A stretch of DNA of 64,000 bases. Origin: Halorussus litoreus. GTDB taxonomy: Archaea > Halobacteriota > Halobacteria > Halobacteriales > Haladaptataceae. The stretch lies in the NCBI RefSeq assembly GCF_003382685.1, contig NZ_QLVG01000002.1:62001-126000 (forward strand), given 5' to 3'. The notes beneath the pieces are model-generated. The model worked only from the letters and a program-made list of their open reading frames with translations. It had not been told where the DNA came from and did not search any database. A program made the position numbers and the translations under genes. Shown here in pieces: positions 33,669-42,244 of the stretch (position 1 is its first letter; each line of letters starts with the position of its first letter).

Positions 33669-34309
33669 ATGACCGGCTTCCCCGACCACCGTCAACAGTC
33701 GACGCGTCCGCAACTTCCAGCGTGGCTCGACCGATACACGACGCTGGGAGTATACGGACTCCTCGTCGGGACGGGACTCTGTCTGGTCGCGTACCTCACG
33801 AATCCCGTTCCCGACCCCTCGTTCCCGTGGGCGACGATGCCCGAGTCTCTACGATTACCGATTGTACAGCCCCGAATCGAACACTGGCCGGTGACCTACA
33901 CTATCGGCATCTGGCTGTGGGTCTTCTGCTTTCCTGCACTCTTCCTCGCTGGATACCGGCGATACGGCGACGGGAATCGTGGGGCAGCGGTGTGGCTCAT
34001 TGGGTTGCCGACCGTGGCGATGCTGGGCTGGACCTCCTACTGCCGGTTCTTCTGGCCGAAACTCCATCCACCGACCTGGAACGCCCGGCCTACACGTTCG
34101 TTTGCTGGCTGTACTGTTCGACCTACGACGTGCTCTGGAGCAACACCGCATACGTCATTGCACTGTTCGGCATCGTCACAACCATCCTCGTCATGCGACA
34201 CCAGGATAGAGACCGATATGTCCTTCTCGGGGTTGGATTCCTCGCACTCCCTCTTGGGTTACCCGCCCTGTACGAAGGATACCGACGGACGACTCAAACC
34301 GAGACCTGA
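33669..34309 (+). pseudogene. Membrane protein gene with a -1 frameshift
   Basis: Frame 1 from ATG 33669 encodes plausible membrane segments (LGVYGLLVGTGLCLVAYL, TIGIWLWVFCFPALFLAGYR, LIGLPTVAMLGWTSY) up to ~34075, then becomes Arg/Ser/Pro/Thr-rich nonsense. The overlapping frame becomes plausible exactly there (ERPAYTFVCWLYCSTYDVLW, YVIALFGIVTTILVMRHQD) and ends at 34309. Together they form a ~213-residue protein with five hydrophobic segments. One missing base near 34055-34085 explains it. It is either a true mutation or an assembly error. The function is unknown. Confidence 0.65.
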
Positions 34310-34453
34310 GGATTTGTAACAGGTGACTGCTTTCAACTCTGTTCGAAAAAGTGGTAGGAAGACTGCTAATTCGAGGAGGAGAGGGTGACCGAGACTTCTT
34401 CACTGATCACAGCCCGAAGAAACGTTTTCTGTGGGCAGCTCCTCAACACGAGT

Positions 34454-34675
34454 ATGTCGACGACTGTCTCAACACCCGAAACAGACGAGACATGTGCGTA
34501 CTGTGAATCCAGGATCTTCGACCACGATCCAATCTGCGTCCGCGATTGCGATGACGAGTGTGGCTCACCCACGTATTTCTGTAACTATGCCTGTCTGTCC
34601 GCATATATCGACGAGAACGACCTCACTACCAGGAATGCGTGCAAGTGGACTCCCGACGGCACTAGTTGTTGCTGA
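34454..34675 (+). CDS. Small Cys-rich zinc-finger-like protein
   Basis: 73 residues from the ATG at 34454. Cysteines are arranged TCAYCESRIF, ICVRDCDDECG, YFCNYACLSAYI and a final SCC. The first CxxC and the C-x3-C with following aromatic resemble small treble-clef/TRASH-type metal sites seen near heavy-metal ATPases. It ends 38 bases from the convergent metal ATPase gene, which suits a metallochaperone or sensor role. This is inference. Confidence 0.6.
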   Translation: MSTTVSTPETDETCAYCESRIFDHDPICVRDCDDECGSPTYFCNYACLSAYIDENDLTTRNACKWTPDGTSCC

Positions 34676-34713
34676 TCGGCGCTATCGGTCCATTCGTCGC
34701 CTTCAGCGACCGA

Positions 34714-36954
34714 TTATTTGCGGAAACCGAGTAATCGAAGCCCGTTCAGGGACACGAGGACCGTCGATCCCTCGTGGCCGACCACGGCCAGCGGTAAGGG
34801 GATACCACGTAATAGAATCGTGCCAACCATCAGCGCAATCGCACCAAATGCGATTGCGAGGTTGACTGTCAGCGTCCGGCGCGTCCTGCGACCGAGTCCG
34901 AGCACGTAGGGAATCTTCCCGATGTCGTCGCCCATCAGGACGACGTCAGCCGTTTCGAGAGCAACGTCAGTCCCGGCGCCACCCATGGCGATCCCGAGAG
35001 TCGCCGTCGCCAATGCCGGTGCGTCGTTCACTCCGTCACCCACCATCGCCACGTTCTCGTATCGCTCGACTAGCTCTTCGATGGTCGCTACCTTCTCTTC
35101 CGGCAGCAGTTCCGCCTGCACCTCGTCGATACCGACTTCGTCGGCGATCTGCTGGGCGACGCGTTCGTTGTCGCCGGTCAACATGACGATGTGCTCCACG
35201 CCGAGCGATCGAAGGTCCTCGATCATCTCTGCAGCCCCAGGGCGAACCGTGTCGGTGAACGCCAACCATCCCAGTACTGTGACATCGTCGCCGTTCTCGC
35301 GGGCGACGAGGACGCTCGTCTTCCCCTCGGCCTCCAGGGTCTGGAGCCGAGCAAGACTAGGTTCAAGGCCCTCAATCACGGCGTCTTCGAGAACCGTCTC
35401 GACGTAACTTCGATTCCCGATATGGATGGTTCTGTTGTCGACATCGGCGCGGACGCCTTTCCCGGCCTCCGACTGAAACCGTCGCGCGTCGGGAACGTCG
35501 AGCGCGCGGTCTTCGGCCTCCGAGACGGTCGCACGAGCCAAGTGATGCTCCGAGCGGGCCTGCACGGCGGCCACGAGCGAGAGCAGTTCGTCAGCAGTCG
35601 GTGACTCGTCCCCAAGACCGTCCCGGACGAATACGTCCGTCAGCTGCGTCTCGCCCCGCGTGAGTGTGCCCGTCTTGTCGAACGCGACCGCGTCGATGTT
35701 CGCGGCCGTCTCGACGTGTTCGCCGCCTTTGAACAGGACGCCCTGCCTGCCGCCGGAGGCGATCGCCGACAGCACCGCCGCCGGCGTGGAGATGATGACC
35801 GCACACGGCGAGGCAGCGACCATCAGGGTCATCGCGCGGTAGAACGTACTGGTAAATTCGCTTCCGAGCGCGAGCGGGATGGCGATCGCTGCGATTGTGA
35901 GCCCGAACACGCCGAGGACGTACGGCTGTTCGAGGCGGTCGATGAGCCGCTGTGTCGGCGCCTTCTCGCTCTGGGCGCGCTCGACCATGTGGATGAGACG
36001 GCTGATCGCCGACTCGTGGGCTTGCCGCGTGACCTCAATCTCCAAGCTGCCGCTCTCATTGATCGTCCCGCCGAACACCTCATCTCCGGGCTCTTTCGGC
36101 ACGGGCACTGATTCGCCAGTGAGCGACGCCTGATCGACCGTTCCCTCGCCAGATGCGACGACGCCGTCGAGCGGAATCCTGTCGCCGGGACGGACGACGA
36201 ACACGTCACCCACGGCGACCTCGTCGATGGGCACAGTGACCTCTTCACCGTCGCGGAGGACCTGTGCCTCGTCCGGCCGCATCTCGACGAGTGACTTGAT
36301 CGCCCGTCGCGAGCGGCCAATCGCGTAGTGCTGGAGAGTGTTCGATAGTGAGAACAGGAACAGCAGCATCGCGCCCTCGAATGGTGCGCCAATCGAGAGG
36401 GCGCCGAGTGCGGCAACGATCATCAAGAGGTCGATATCGACCGCATAGTGGCGGAGCGTCTCGATCGCGCCTTTGAGCCCGTACCACCCGCCGAAGACGT
36501 ATGCGACGCCGTACCCGGCCCACATGAGGGGCGGTGGTCCTTCGAGCCACCCCATCACAAGGCCGACTGCCATCCCGAGGAGCGTCAGACCGACGAACAC
36601 GGCCTCCCGCCTGAGTTCCGAGCGGGTACTTACGTCATCCGTTGCTGTCTCAGATTCGTCCTGAATCGACACGTGGCGGTCGCGGACAGCGTCTCGAATC
36701 GTTTCTTCTGAGGTGATGCTCCCGTCGTAGGTGATCTGGGCGTCCCCTGTTCGAAACGAGACGTCGACATCGTGAACGCCGGAGAGACGCCTAAGATGTC
36801 GTTCGAGCGCCCGTGCTCCCGCGTCGCCACGACCACCTCGTCGTTCAATGTGGATCGTACACGTTGAGAGAGGTGGTGATTCAGTAACAGCCACGTTCTC
36901 GGTACCTATGATTTGGTTTGATTTCACGTTTGAGGTGGGCCCACGAGCATTCAT
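34714..36954 (-). CDS. P1B-4 heavy-metal P-type ATPase (SPC type)
   Basis: 746 residues. The N-terminal ~80 residues resemble a ferredoxin-like metal domain but lack CxxC. Transport core: TGES actuator, MVAASPCAVIISTP (Ser-Pro-Cys instead of CPC) in the key membrane helix, AFDKTGTLTRGE with the phosphorylated Asp, MVGDGVNDAPAL, and a late HEGSTVLVSLNGLR. SPC plus HEG-(G/S)-T defines the P1B-4 subgroup, known to export Co2+, Fe2+, Zn2+ or similar ions rather than Cu+. It probably detoxifies a divalent metal. Neighbours are the Cys-rich small protein and a universal stress protein. Confidence 0.92.
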   Translation of the reverse strand: MNARGPTSNVKSNQIIGTENVAVTESPPLSTCTIHIERRGGRGDAGARALERHLRRLSGVHDVDVSFRTGDAQITYDGSITSEETIRDAVRDRHVSIQDESETATDDVSTRSELRREAVFVGLTLLGMAVGLVMGWLEGPPPLMWAGYGVAYVFGGWYGLKGAIETLRHYAVDIDLLMIVAALGALSIGAPFEGAMLLFLFSLSNTLQHYAIGRSRRAIKSLVEMRPDEAQVLRDGEEVTVPIDEVAVGDVFVVRPGDRIPLDGVVASGEGTVDQASLTGESVPVPKEPGDEVFGGTINESGSLEIEVTRQAHESAISRLIHMVERAQSEKAPTQRLIDRLEQPYVLGVFGLTIAAIAIPLALGSEFTSTFYRAMTLMVAASPCAVIISTPAAVLSAIASGGRQGVLFKGGEHVETAANIDAVAFDKTGTLTRGETQLTDVFVRDGLGDESPTADELLSLVAAVQARSEHHLARATVSEAEDRALDVPDARRFQSEAGKGVRADVDNRTIHIGNRSYVETVLEDAVIEGLEPSLARLQTLEAEGKTSVLVARENGDDVTVLGWLAFTDTVRPGAAEMIEDLRSLGVEHIVMLTGDNERVAQQIADEVGIDEVQAELLPEEKVATIEELVERYENVAMVGDGVNDAPALATATLGIAMGGAGTDVALETADVVLMGDDIGKIPYVLGLGRRTRRTLTVNLAIAFGAIALMVGTILLRGIPLPLAVVGHEGSTVLVSLNGLRLLGFRK

Positions 36955-36987
36955 CCAATCCTAATCTCGGTACACGAGTCGAGGATT

Positions 36988-37416
36988 TCATCCAATGATC
37001 GTTACCGGAATCCGTGCTCGGCGAGTGACTGTCTCGGCGACACTTCCGAGGAACGTCCGGTCTAGGCCGGACCGACCGTGGCTACCCATAACGATCTGGT
37101 CGATGCCGTTGCCGACAGCGTAGTCGAGAATCTCACGCGCCGGTTTTCCGACTTCAGTGACGGTGTCGAGAGCAATATCGTGTTCCGCCGCGATATCTGT
37201 CGCCGTCGTGTGGATGTGGGTGGCGCGTTCCTGGGCGTTGTCGTACCAATCCTCCGCGACTGGCAAGCCACCAGCCTCCACGTCGATTACTGAGTCAATC
37301 GGATTGATAACGTACAGTGTGGTGATGGTGGCGTCGGGGAAGTTTTCGAGAGCGTAGGTGAGCGCACGCTCGGAAAGCGGAGAACCGTCGAAAGCGACGA
37401 GAACGTCGTCGGACAT
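36988..37416 (-). CDS. Universal stress protein (UspA family)
   Basis: 142 residues, one USP domain: VLVAFDGSPLSERALTYALE at the start, and the ATP-binding signature GSHGRSGLDRTFLGSVAET (G-x2-G-x9-G-S) near the C-terminus, ending IPVTIIG. The family has an alpha/beta Rossmann-like fold and binds ATP in such members. The Asp in VAFDGS contacts the nucleotide. It sits 33 bases above the metal ATPase on the same strand and may be co-transcribed with it. Confidence 0.92.
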   Translation of the reverse strand: MSDDVLVAFDGSPLSERALTYALENFPDATITTLYVINPIDSVIDVEAGGLPVAEDWYDNAQERATHIHTTATDIAAEHDIALDTVTEVGKPAREILDYAVGNGIDQIVMGSHGRSGLDRTFLGSVAETVTRRARIPVTIIG

Positions 37417-37450
37417 ACGAGTGGATTCGAGACGTGTTCAGAAGAGTGTA

Positions 37451-37468
37451 GTGCCGAAAACTCGGCAC
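37451..37468. promoter_or_regulatory. 7-bp perfect hairpin/operator between divergent genes
   Basis: gtgccga (37451-37457), aaac, tcggcac (37462-37468) lies midway between the divergent universal stress protein and CPBP protease genes. It is placed where a regulator could control both. Confidence 0.45.
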
Positions 37469-37508
37469 CTGGCGTACCATTAACTGCGATGTGGTCCCAC
37501 TCGTTGGT

Positions 37509-38405
37509 ATGTCTAATGTCCGCATGTGGATCGATCAGCATCGTCTCGTAAGCTTCGTCGCAATCGCGTATGCGTTCACCTGGACGATCCAAGGTGCGCT
37601 CGCGTATTCGGGTATGGAAGCCTCCTGGACGCACTCAATCCTGATCGGCTTCGGCGGGTTCGGTCCGCCAATTGGTGCCGCAGTCGTCATCTGGGCCTCC
37701 GGTGGAAGCCTCCGCAGGTGGATCGGCCAGATGTTCAAATGGCGAATCGGTGCGAAATGGTGGGCGCTCGCGTTCGGGCTCCCGTTGATTATTCTCTCAT
37801 TGGGTGTCCTGCTGTTCGTTTTAGCTGGCGGCCCAATCGACCTCACCGAATTCGAATCGCCATTCATCTACCTGTTCGCGATGGTGTGGGGAACCGTGTG
37901 GGGTGGCGGTCAGGAGGATCTCGGCTGGCGTGGCTTCATGCTGCCTATCCTGCAGGACTCCTACAGCGCGCTGACCTCAAGTGTCATCGTGGGCGTCACG
38001 TGGGCTGCTTGGCATCTCCCGTTGTTCCTGAACGCGACGACCACCCACGGCGGCTGGCCGCTCTCCCAGCAACTCCTCTGGATAGTCTCCATCCTTGCTG
38101 GTTCCATCCTCTGGACGTGGATGTACAACAGCACCGGCGGCAGCGTGCTCGCCCTCGCGGTGTTCCATGCTGGCGTCAATGCGATGGGAATCTTCCATCC
38201 CGCTGACCCGGAAGCGCTCATCCCGAATGGTGTCCCTGACCCGTGGCTGAACCTGCTCGCCGAAGTTACAGGGGCCCTTCCACTCGTATTGATTGCCGTT
38301 CTCTTGGTGATCCTCTACGATGGGGAACGCCTCGCGAATCGCGACCCACCAACTCCCCAAGACGCTGGCCTTCCATCAGAAACAGACTCGAAGCCCGCCA
38401 CGTGA
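37509..38405 (+). CDS. CPBP-family intramembrane metalloprotease
   Basis: 298 residues with about eight hydrophobic segments. The CPBP/Abi motifs are present: GGGQEDLGWRGFMLP (E-x3-W-R-G), VGVTWAAWHLPLFL (x3-H) and LALAVFHAGVNAMGIF (H-x3-N). Relatives cleave prenylated or other substrates inside the membrane and include immunity proteins for peptide bacteriocins. The ATG at 37509 (MSNVRMW) was chosen because the six codons above are not membrane-protein-like. No halocin-type peptide gene is evident next to it. Confidence 0.88.
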   Translation: MSNVRMWIDQHRLVSFVAIAYAFTWTIQGALAYSGMEASWTHSILIGFGGFGPPIGAAVVIWASGGSLRRWIGQMFKWRIGAKWWALAFGLPLIILSLGVLLFVLAGGPIDLTEFESPFIYLFAMVWGTVWGGGQEDLGWRGFMLPILQDSYSALTSSVIVGVTWAAWHLPLFLNATTTHGGWPLSQQLLWIVSILAGSILWTWMYNSTGGSVLALAVFHAGVNAMGIFHPADPEALIPNGVPDPWLNLLAEVTGALPLVLIAVLLVILYDGERLANRDPPTPQDAGLPSETDSKPAT

Positions 38406-38483
38406 CTACTCCGATACGTCGGTTAGCCAGCGGCAATAAAGCTCGATAATGTATTTGTCGGATATCCACAACTGTCTGTTCGT

Positions 38484-39140
38484 ATGGTAACGTCGAAAGC
38501 GATCGGGCCGGTCGGTCGAATCTCGGAGCGAATTGGGCGGTACGTCAACCACGATGATGTCCTCGTCCGATTCGTTTCCCTGTGGCTTGTCGTCGCGAGC
38601 GTGTTCACGGCGGCATGGATCCTCAGCTATTATCATCTCCCACAGGGGCTCCTGCGCGGTGGAGACCCCGCCGCGACCGCGGACTACGCAGGAAGTGTTT
38701 CGCGGGAGTTCTTGACGCTGTTTGGATGGAATGTAGCTGTCTCGTTGATCGCCGTCATAGCGAACACCTTCAGGTCTGTGAATACTCCGCTCGGGTACGT
38801 TATCCAGGTCGTACAGGCACCTCGGTACGGAGCGATCTGGGGTACCGGGTCACTCGCCATTGGGACGGGCGACCGCATTGCGCCGTCGCTGGCCGTGCTC
38901 ATCGAACGCAGCGGCCCGATGGAGATTACGGCGTTCGTTGCGATCGTGGTCGCGACACGAGGTGTAATGCTCTGGCATCAGGAGTCCGGGCCCCGGTGGC
39001 GGGAAGAGTTCGAACGCGTTCGTTCACCCAGCGACTGGGCGCTGACGCGTCGGGAGTGGACGCTTCTGGTCGGTGGATATCTGTTGCTGGCAGTCGCGTG
39101 CTATCGGGAAGCCATCGCGATCGCACAGATCGCCGGTTAA
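38484..39140 (+). CDS. Membrane protein, SpoIIM-like
   Basis: 218 residues. Hydrophobic segments: FVSLWLVVASVFTAAWILSY, LFGWNVAVSLIAVIANTF, GAIWGTGSLAIGTGD, MEITAFVAIVVATRGVML and LLVGGYLLLAVACY. A segment like FLTLFGWNVAVSLI followed by GPMEITAFVAIVVA matches the N-x5-F/G-x3-E-x-A pattern of stage II sporulation protein M family members that archaea also carry. The function in archaea is unknown. It follows the CPBP gene by 78 bases, possibly in one transcript. Confidence 0.68.
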   Translation: MVTSKAIGPVGRISERIGRYVNHDDVLVRFVSLWLVVASVFTAAWILSYYHLPQGLLRGGDPAATADYAGSVSREFLTLFGWNVAVSLIAVIANTFRSVNTPLGYVIQVVQAPRYGAIWGTGSLAIGTGDRIAPSLAVLIERSGPMEITAFVAIVVATRGVMLWHQESGPRWREEFERVRSPSDWALTRREWTLLVGGYLLLAVACYREAIAIAQIAG

Positions 39141-39165
39141 TCTCTGTCGTTCACTCGATATTATA

Positions 39166-40392
39166 TTACCCATCAATCTCTGAGAGCGCCTCTGTTGCAA
39201 CGTCACCGAGTTCTCCGGCCTCGATGTGCGAATATCGCTCCCGGACCATCTCCTCCGAGTTATCGAGATACCGGGCTGCGACCGTGTACCCGAACGCGCG
39301 GACGAGGACCTCACCCATCCCGCGTCGACCACCGTGCGGGGCAAGATAATCGTGTTTCGGATGGGCGATGTCGATTTCTGCGGCCTCCGAGAGCCGTTGG
39401 AGAATCGACCGTGCGCCGTCCGTCGTGATTGACGGCGGCCGGATATCCCCATCGAGCGCCAGCAGTAGGTCGCGAACGTACTCCTCACGCCGCTCAGCAA
39501 TTGCCTCTGGGCGTTCCCCTCGGTCGGCGAACTCATCCTGAACGAGCCCTGCGAGCGTCCGTTGGTCGAACGTGGGAAACACCGGCCAGCGCTCCGTCGG
39601 TGGGTCCATCAGCTGGCGGTAGCTCCGCAGCGGTGAGATCACCGGGTCGGGGAGACTGGCGGCGTCCCACTGCTGTTTCTTCCGGTAGACGTCTATACTC
39701 CCGTCATCGAGGGAGAGGTCCTCCCAGCGGACGCCACGCCGGCGCGGGTCGTTCGGATCCCGGAGCAGTTCCCCAACGCGGACAGCTGTATACGCGAGAA
39801 CAAACACCAGGGATCGGTCACGAGCCGCCTTCAGCGCTACGTAGCGCGCTCGCTGTTTGTCGAGTGGGTCAGTATCCTCCGGGAGTGTCGTGTACGTCTC
39901 GATGGCGTGGCGGGCTCGCTCGTCGACGTGGCGGGTGAGGGCGTGGCGCTGTTCGGACGTCCAGGCCTGCTGGTCGCCGGGCTTGCGTCCGTCGTCCTCC
40001 GGTAACGGCGCCATCGCACTCGCCCGCTGCGCGTAGTGGGCCTCGAGGTAGCCCTCGTTGACACACCACCCGCACCACGCAGAGATATAGCGGTAATAGG
40101 TTTGTACCGTATTCTGTTTGAGTCCTCGGTCGCCACCAAGATGCCGGGCGTACTCCCGGAACACGCGTTCGTCAAGATCGTCGAAGGTCGGCTCGCGGTC
40201 GACGTCGTCGGGGACGATCCCGGTCCAGTCGTCGTCGCCGCGGTCGCCGGCGGCCCACTCCGCGAACCGCTCGAGTTCGCGGGCCGCATTGCGTCGATAG
40301 TTCCCACCGTCGCCGCCGCGGCCTTTCCCCTTGTCTTGGAGGTAGCGCTCGAAGCTATCGTCGAGCGGCGTCGAAAGCGCCCGGTCAGGCAT
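39166..40392 (-). CDS. Tyrosine recombinase/integrase (second)
   Basis: 408 residues. The N-terminal core-binding domain (~10-130) has LDERVFREYARHLGG and NTVQTYYRYISAWCGWC. The catalytic part has Arg205 (YTAVRVGELLRD), Lys at YRKKQQ (238/239), APHGGRRGMGEVL (His-x2-Arg) and Tyr in ERYSHIEAGEL. It is longer than XerC/D and typical of haloarchaeal plasmid integrases. A 13-bp perfect palindrome lies ~120 bases above its start. It sits beside the partition locus, so it may resolve plasmid multimers rather than integrate an element. Confidence 0.9.
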   Translation of the reverse strand: MPDRALSTPLDDSFERYLQDKGKGRGGDGGNYRRNAARELERFAEWAAGDRGDDDWTGIVPDDVDREPTFDDLDERVFREYARHLGGDRGLKQNTVQTYYRYISAWCGWCVNEGYLEAHYAQRASAMAPLPEDDGRKPGDQQAWTSEQRHALTRHVDERARHAIETYTTLPEDTDPLDKQRARYVALKAARDRSLVFVLAYTAVRVGELLRDPNDPRRRGVRWEDLSLDDGSIDVYRKKQQWDAASLPDPVISPLRSYRQLMDPPTERWPVFPTFDQRTLAGLVQDEFADRGERPEAIAERREEYVRDLLLALDGDIRPPSITTDGARSILQRLSEAAEIDIAHPKHDYLAPHGGRRGMGEVLVRAFGYTVAARYLDNSEEMVRERYSHIEAGELGDVATEALSEIDG

Positions 40393-40508
40393 TCACCGGC
40401 CCTCCACCGTCCTGCGGGCCCGGTCTCGGTGCCTCTACCCCAGGGGAAGCGCCGTCGTGAGGCGGTTGCAGCATTCGTGCTTCACCGACGGCGGCGGGGT
40501 ACTTCAAA

Positions 40509-40540
40509 GTGGTCGTGATTACGAGCATAATCACGACCAC
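40509..40540. repeat. 13-bp perfect inverted repeat between recombinase and partition genes
   Basis: gtggtcgtgatta (40509-40521), cgagca, taatcacgaccac (40528-40540). It is the best palindrome in the 273-bp gap 40393-40665, which contains no gene. It could be a recombinase core/arm site, an operator or a bidirectional terminator, as genes on both sides are on the minus strand. Confidence 0.6.
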
Positions 40541-40665
40541 ATTCTGTATTCGGCCCATCGGGGGAATTCGAGGAACTGAAGTCTCTTAGCGCCGGAATTC
40601 CGCACTACAGGAAGATGTATATCGTATACCGCTATACAAAATCTCGGTCCTCGTTCTGCGCGAGG

Positions 40666-41073
40666 TCATTCGTCGCCGAGTTCCGAGAGCCGAGCCTGGA
40701 TTTCCTCGGCATCCGCCTCAGAGAGCGCCTCAACACCGAACTGAACGAGTAGTGGGTAGAAGTGGCGGTTCTTCTTGAACTCGTCCTGGCCCGCCTTGCG
40801 GAGCTTCAGCTGGGACTCGAGGTAAGTGTCCTCCATCTCGTCGAGGACATCGTCGGGAATGTAGATCGTCCGCCCGTTCCACTCGTCCTTGATGTTCGTT
40901 TTCGTTTTGCTCGTTTCGTTCGTTTCACTCGTTGAAGTCGAGTCGGTCGTTTCGGTCGATGAACTGGTTTCCACCGTTTCACTCACCTCGCTCGTTTCGC
41001 TGGAATCAGCCTCGTCGTCCTCCTCTTCGTAGTTGCCCTCGATGCCGGAAGCATCGCCCCAGCCGTCGGTCAT
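40666..41073 (-). CDS. ParA partner protein (centromere-binding candidate) with Ser/Thr/Glu linker
   Basis: 135 residues. The N-terminal ~60 residues are a repetitive Ser-Glu-Thr linker; the C-terminal ~75 form a compact domain (WNGRTIYIPDDVLDEMEDTY, RKAGQDEFKKNRHFYPLLVQ) resembling a ribbon-helix-helix/CopG-type fold, as in non-ParB partner proteins. It overlaps parA by 4 bases (ATGA) and sits directly below it, the standard position for a centromere-binding adaptor. The DNA of the linker is part of the AACGA repeat array, so coding sequence and putative centromere coincide. Confidence 0.72.
   Translation of the reverse strand: MTDGWGDASGIEGNYEEEDDEADSSETSEVSETVETSSSTETTDSTSTSETNETSKTKTNIKDEWNGRTIYIPDDVLDEMEDTYLESQLKLRKAGQDEFKKNRHFYPLLVQFGVEALSEADAEEIQARLSELGDE
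40893..41010. repeat. TCGTT/AACGA repeat cluster inside the partner gene
   Basis: Eight TCGTT (AACGA on the coding strand) occur in ~118 bp, several joined as tcgtttcgttcgtt. It includes cactcgttgaag (40926-40937), repeated exactly at 42009-42020 above parA. The same pentamer array continues at 41889-42180. Confidence 0.7.
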
Positions 41074-41888
41074 GCTTCCACCTCCTCAGGTACGGTCTTG
41101 TCAAACGTCTCGTCGAACAGGTCGGCGATCTCGTTGAACAGGTCGCGTGCATCCTCGACGCGCTGGTTCTCCTTGCCGAAGCCGAAGACGGACACCCCTT
41201 CGCCAATCGACTGAGAGAGGTCGGTCCGCTTCGGGATCTCGAACACCGGGAGAGAGTACGCCGACTTGATCTCCTCGATGGTGTCGCGGTGTTCGGCGTT
41301 CTGCTCGACGCGGTTACAGACGATTGCGAGCCGATTGATGTCTCCGTACGCCTGTTCGAGGGAGCTCAGCTGCTTAGCGAAAATCTGGAGGCTGTTGGCG
41401 TTGAGCTTCTCGGGAATGACGGGGATGACGACGTTGCCAGTCGCGACGAGCGCGTTGTCGGTGAGGACGTTCAGGGATGGCGGCGTGTCGACGATGATGT
41501 AGTCGTAGTCCTTGTCGAGCTCGTCGAGTGTCATCTCCAGCCGCTCGCGACTCTTCGGCGCCTCAAGCAGCGTCTGGATGTTCTTGTTGTTCGCGAGCTT
41601 CTCGCTGGCGGGAAGGATGTCGAATTCCTCGTGCTCGACGATGATGTCGTTCACCGACTCCATCTGGTCGAAGTCGAGGACGTCGAACAGCGTCGTACGG
41701 TCGGTATCGTAGTACAGATCGTTGTAGCCGAGCGAGCAGGTAAGCCCGCCGTGATAATCGATATCGACCAGGAGGACGTCGTGGCCTCGGGCGGAAAGTG
41801 CGCCGCCAGTATGAATGACGTCCGTTGTTTTCCCCGCGCCTCCCTTCTGATTCGCCACCGTGATTCGTGCGGTATTGGTGTCGGTCAT
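41070..41888 (-). CDS. parA: ParA/Soj-family partition ATPase
   Basis: 272 residues from ATG 41888 (MTDTNTARIT). Deviant Walker A NQKGGAGKTTDVIHTG (Lys15 and Lys20), LVDIDYHGGLTCSLG (Walker A'), YDYIIVDTPPSLNVLTDNAL (Walker B) and VIPVIPEKLNANSLQIF. ParA ATPases form dynamic gradients on the nucleoid that move plasmid copies apart with a centromere-binding partner. Here the partner gene overlaps downstream, and a dense repeat array covers the upstream region including the promoter. The frame is open for 41 more codons, but that part encodes the repeats and is unlikely to be translated. Confidence 0.93.
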   Translation of the reverse strand: MTDTNTARITVANQKGGAGKTTDVIHTGGALSARGHDVLLVDIDYHGGLTCSLGYNDLYYDTDRTTLFDVLDFDQMESVNDIIVEHEEFDILPASEKLANNKNIQTLLEAPKSRERLEMTLDELDKDYDYIIVDTPPSLNVLTDNALVATGNVVIPVIPEKLNANSLQIFAKQLSSLEQAYGDINRLAIVCNRVEQNAEHRDTIEEIKSAYSLPVFEIPKRTDLSQSIGEGVSVFGFGKENQRVEDARDLFNEIADLFDETFDKTVPEEVEA

Positions 41889-42180
41889 TATTTTCGTTAC
41901 TCTCGTTATGTTCGTTTCGTTCGTTTTGGTCGTTGAGTTCGGTGCGTTCGGTGAGGGTGTTTCACTCGGTGAGAGTATTACTACGATGTTAAAACCAACT
42001 GTTCGTTCCACTCGTTGAAGGGGTTTCGTTCATTTTCATCATATTGTTCGTTTCTCTCGTTTTGCTCGTTTCGTTCACCGAACACTATGTTCCAGCGTCG
42101 GTTCGGCTCGTTCCAGTAAATTCATTCATTACTCGAAATACTCTCGTTGCGTTCGTTTCGTTCGTTCTATTCGTTTCTCG
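41889..42180. repeat. Putative centromere: TCGTT/AACGA array upstream of parA
   Basis: About 19 copies of TCGTT in ~290 bp, mostly one orientation, often as ttcgtttcgttcgtt (near 41911, 42142). It is far above chance for the window and fills the whole non-coding gap up to 42244. It includes the second copy of cactcgttgaag (42009-42020). No gene is present. Its position around parA/partner and its extension into the partner gene suggest a segrosome-binding site that also controls parA expression. Confidence 0.7.
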
Positions 42181-42244
42181 AAGGGTGCCACCAAGAGCTT
42201 GTCCTGACCTATCGCAAGGTGGGTGAATTGGCAAAAACAGAGGC

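Noticed and set aside
41889-42011. 41-codon N-terminal extension of ParA
   Set aside because: The extension is encoded by the TCGTT array and lacks ParA similarity. ATG 41888 gives the usual start just before the Walker A motif.
40893-42180. CRISPR array interpretation of the repeats near parA
   Set aside because: The unit is a degenerate pentamer with short irregular spacing, without 24-37-bp repeats or unique spacers, and no cas genes are present.
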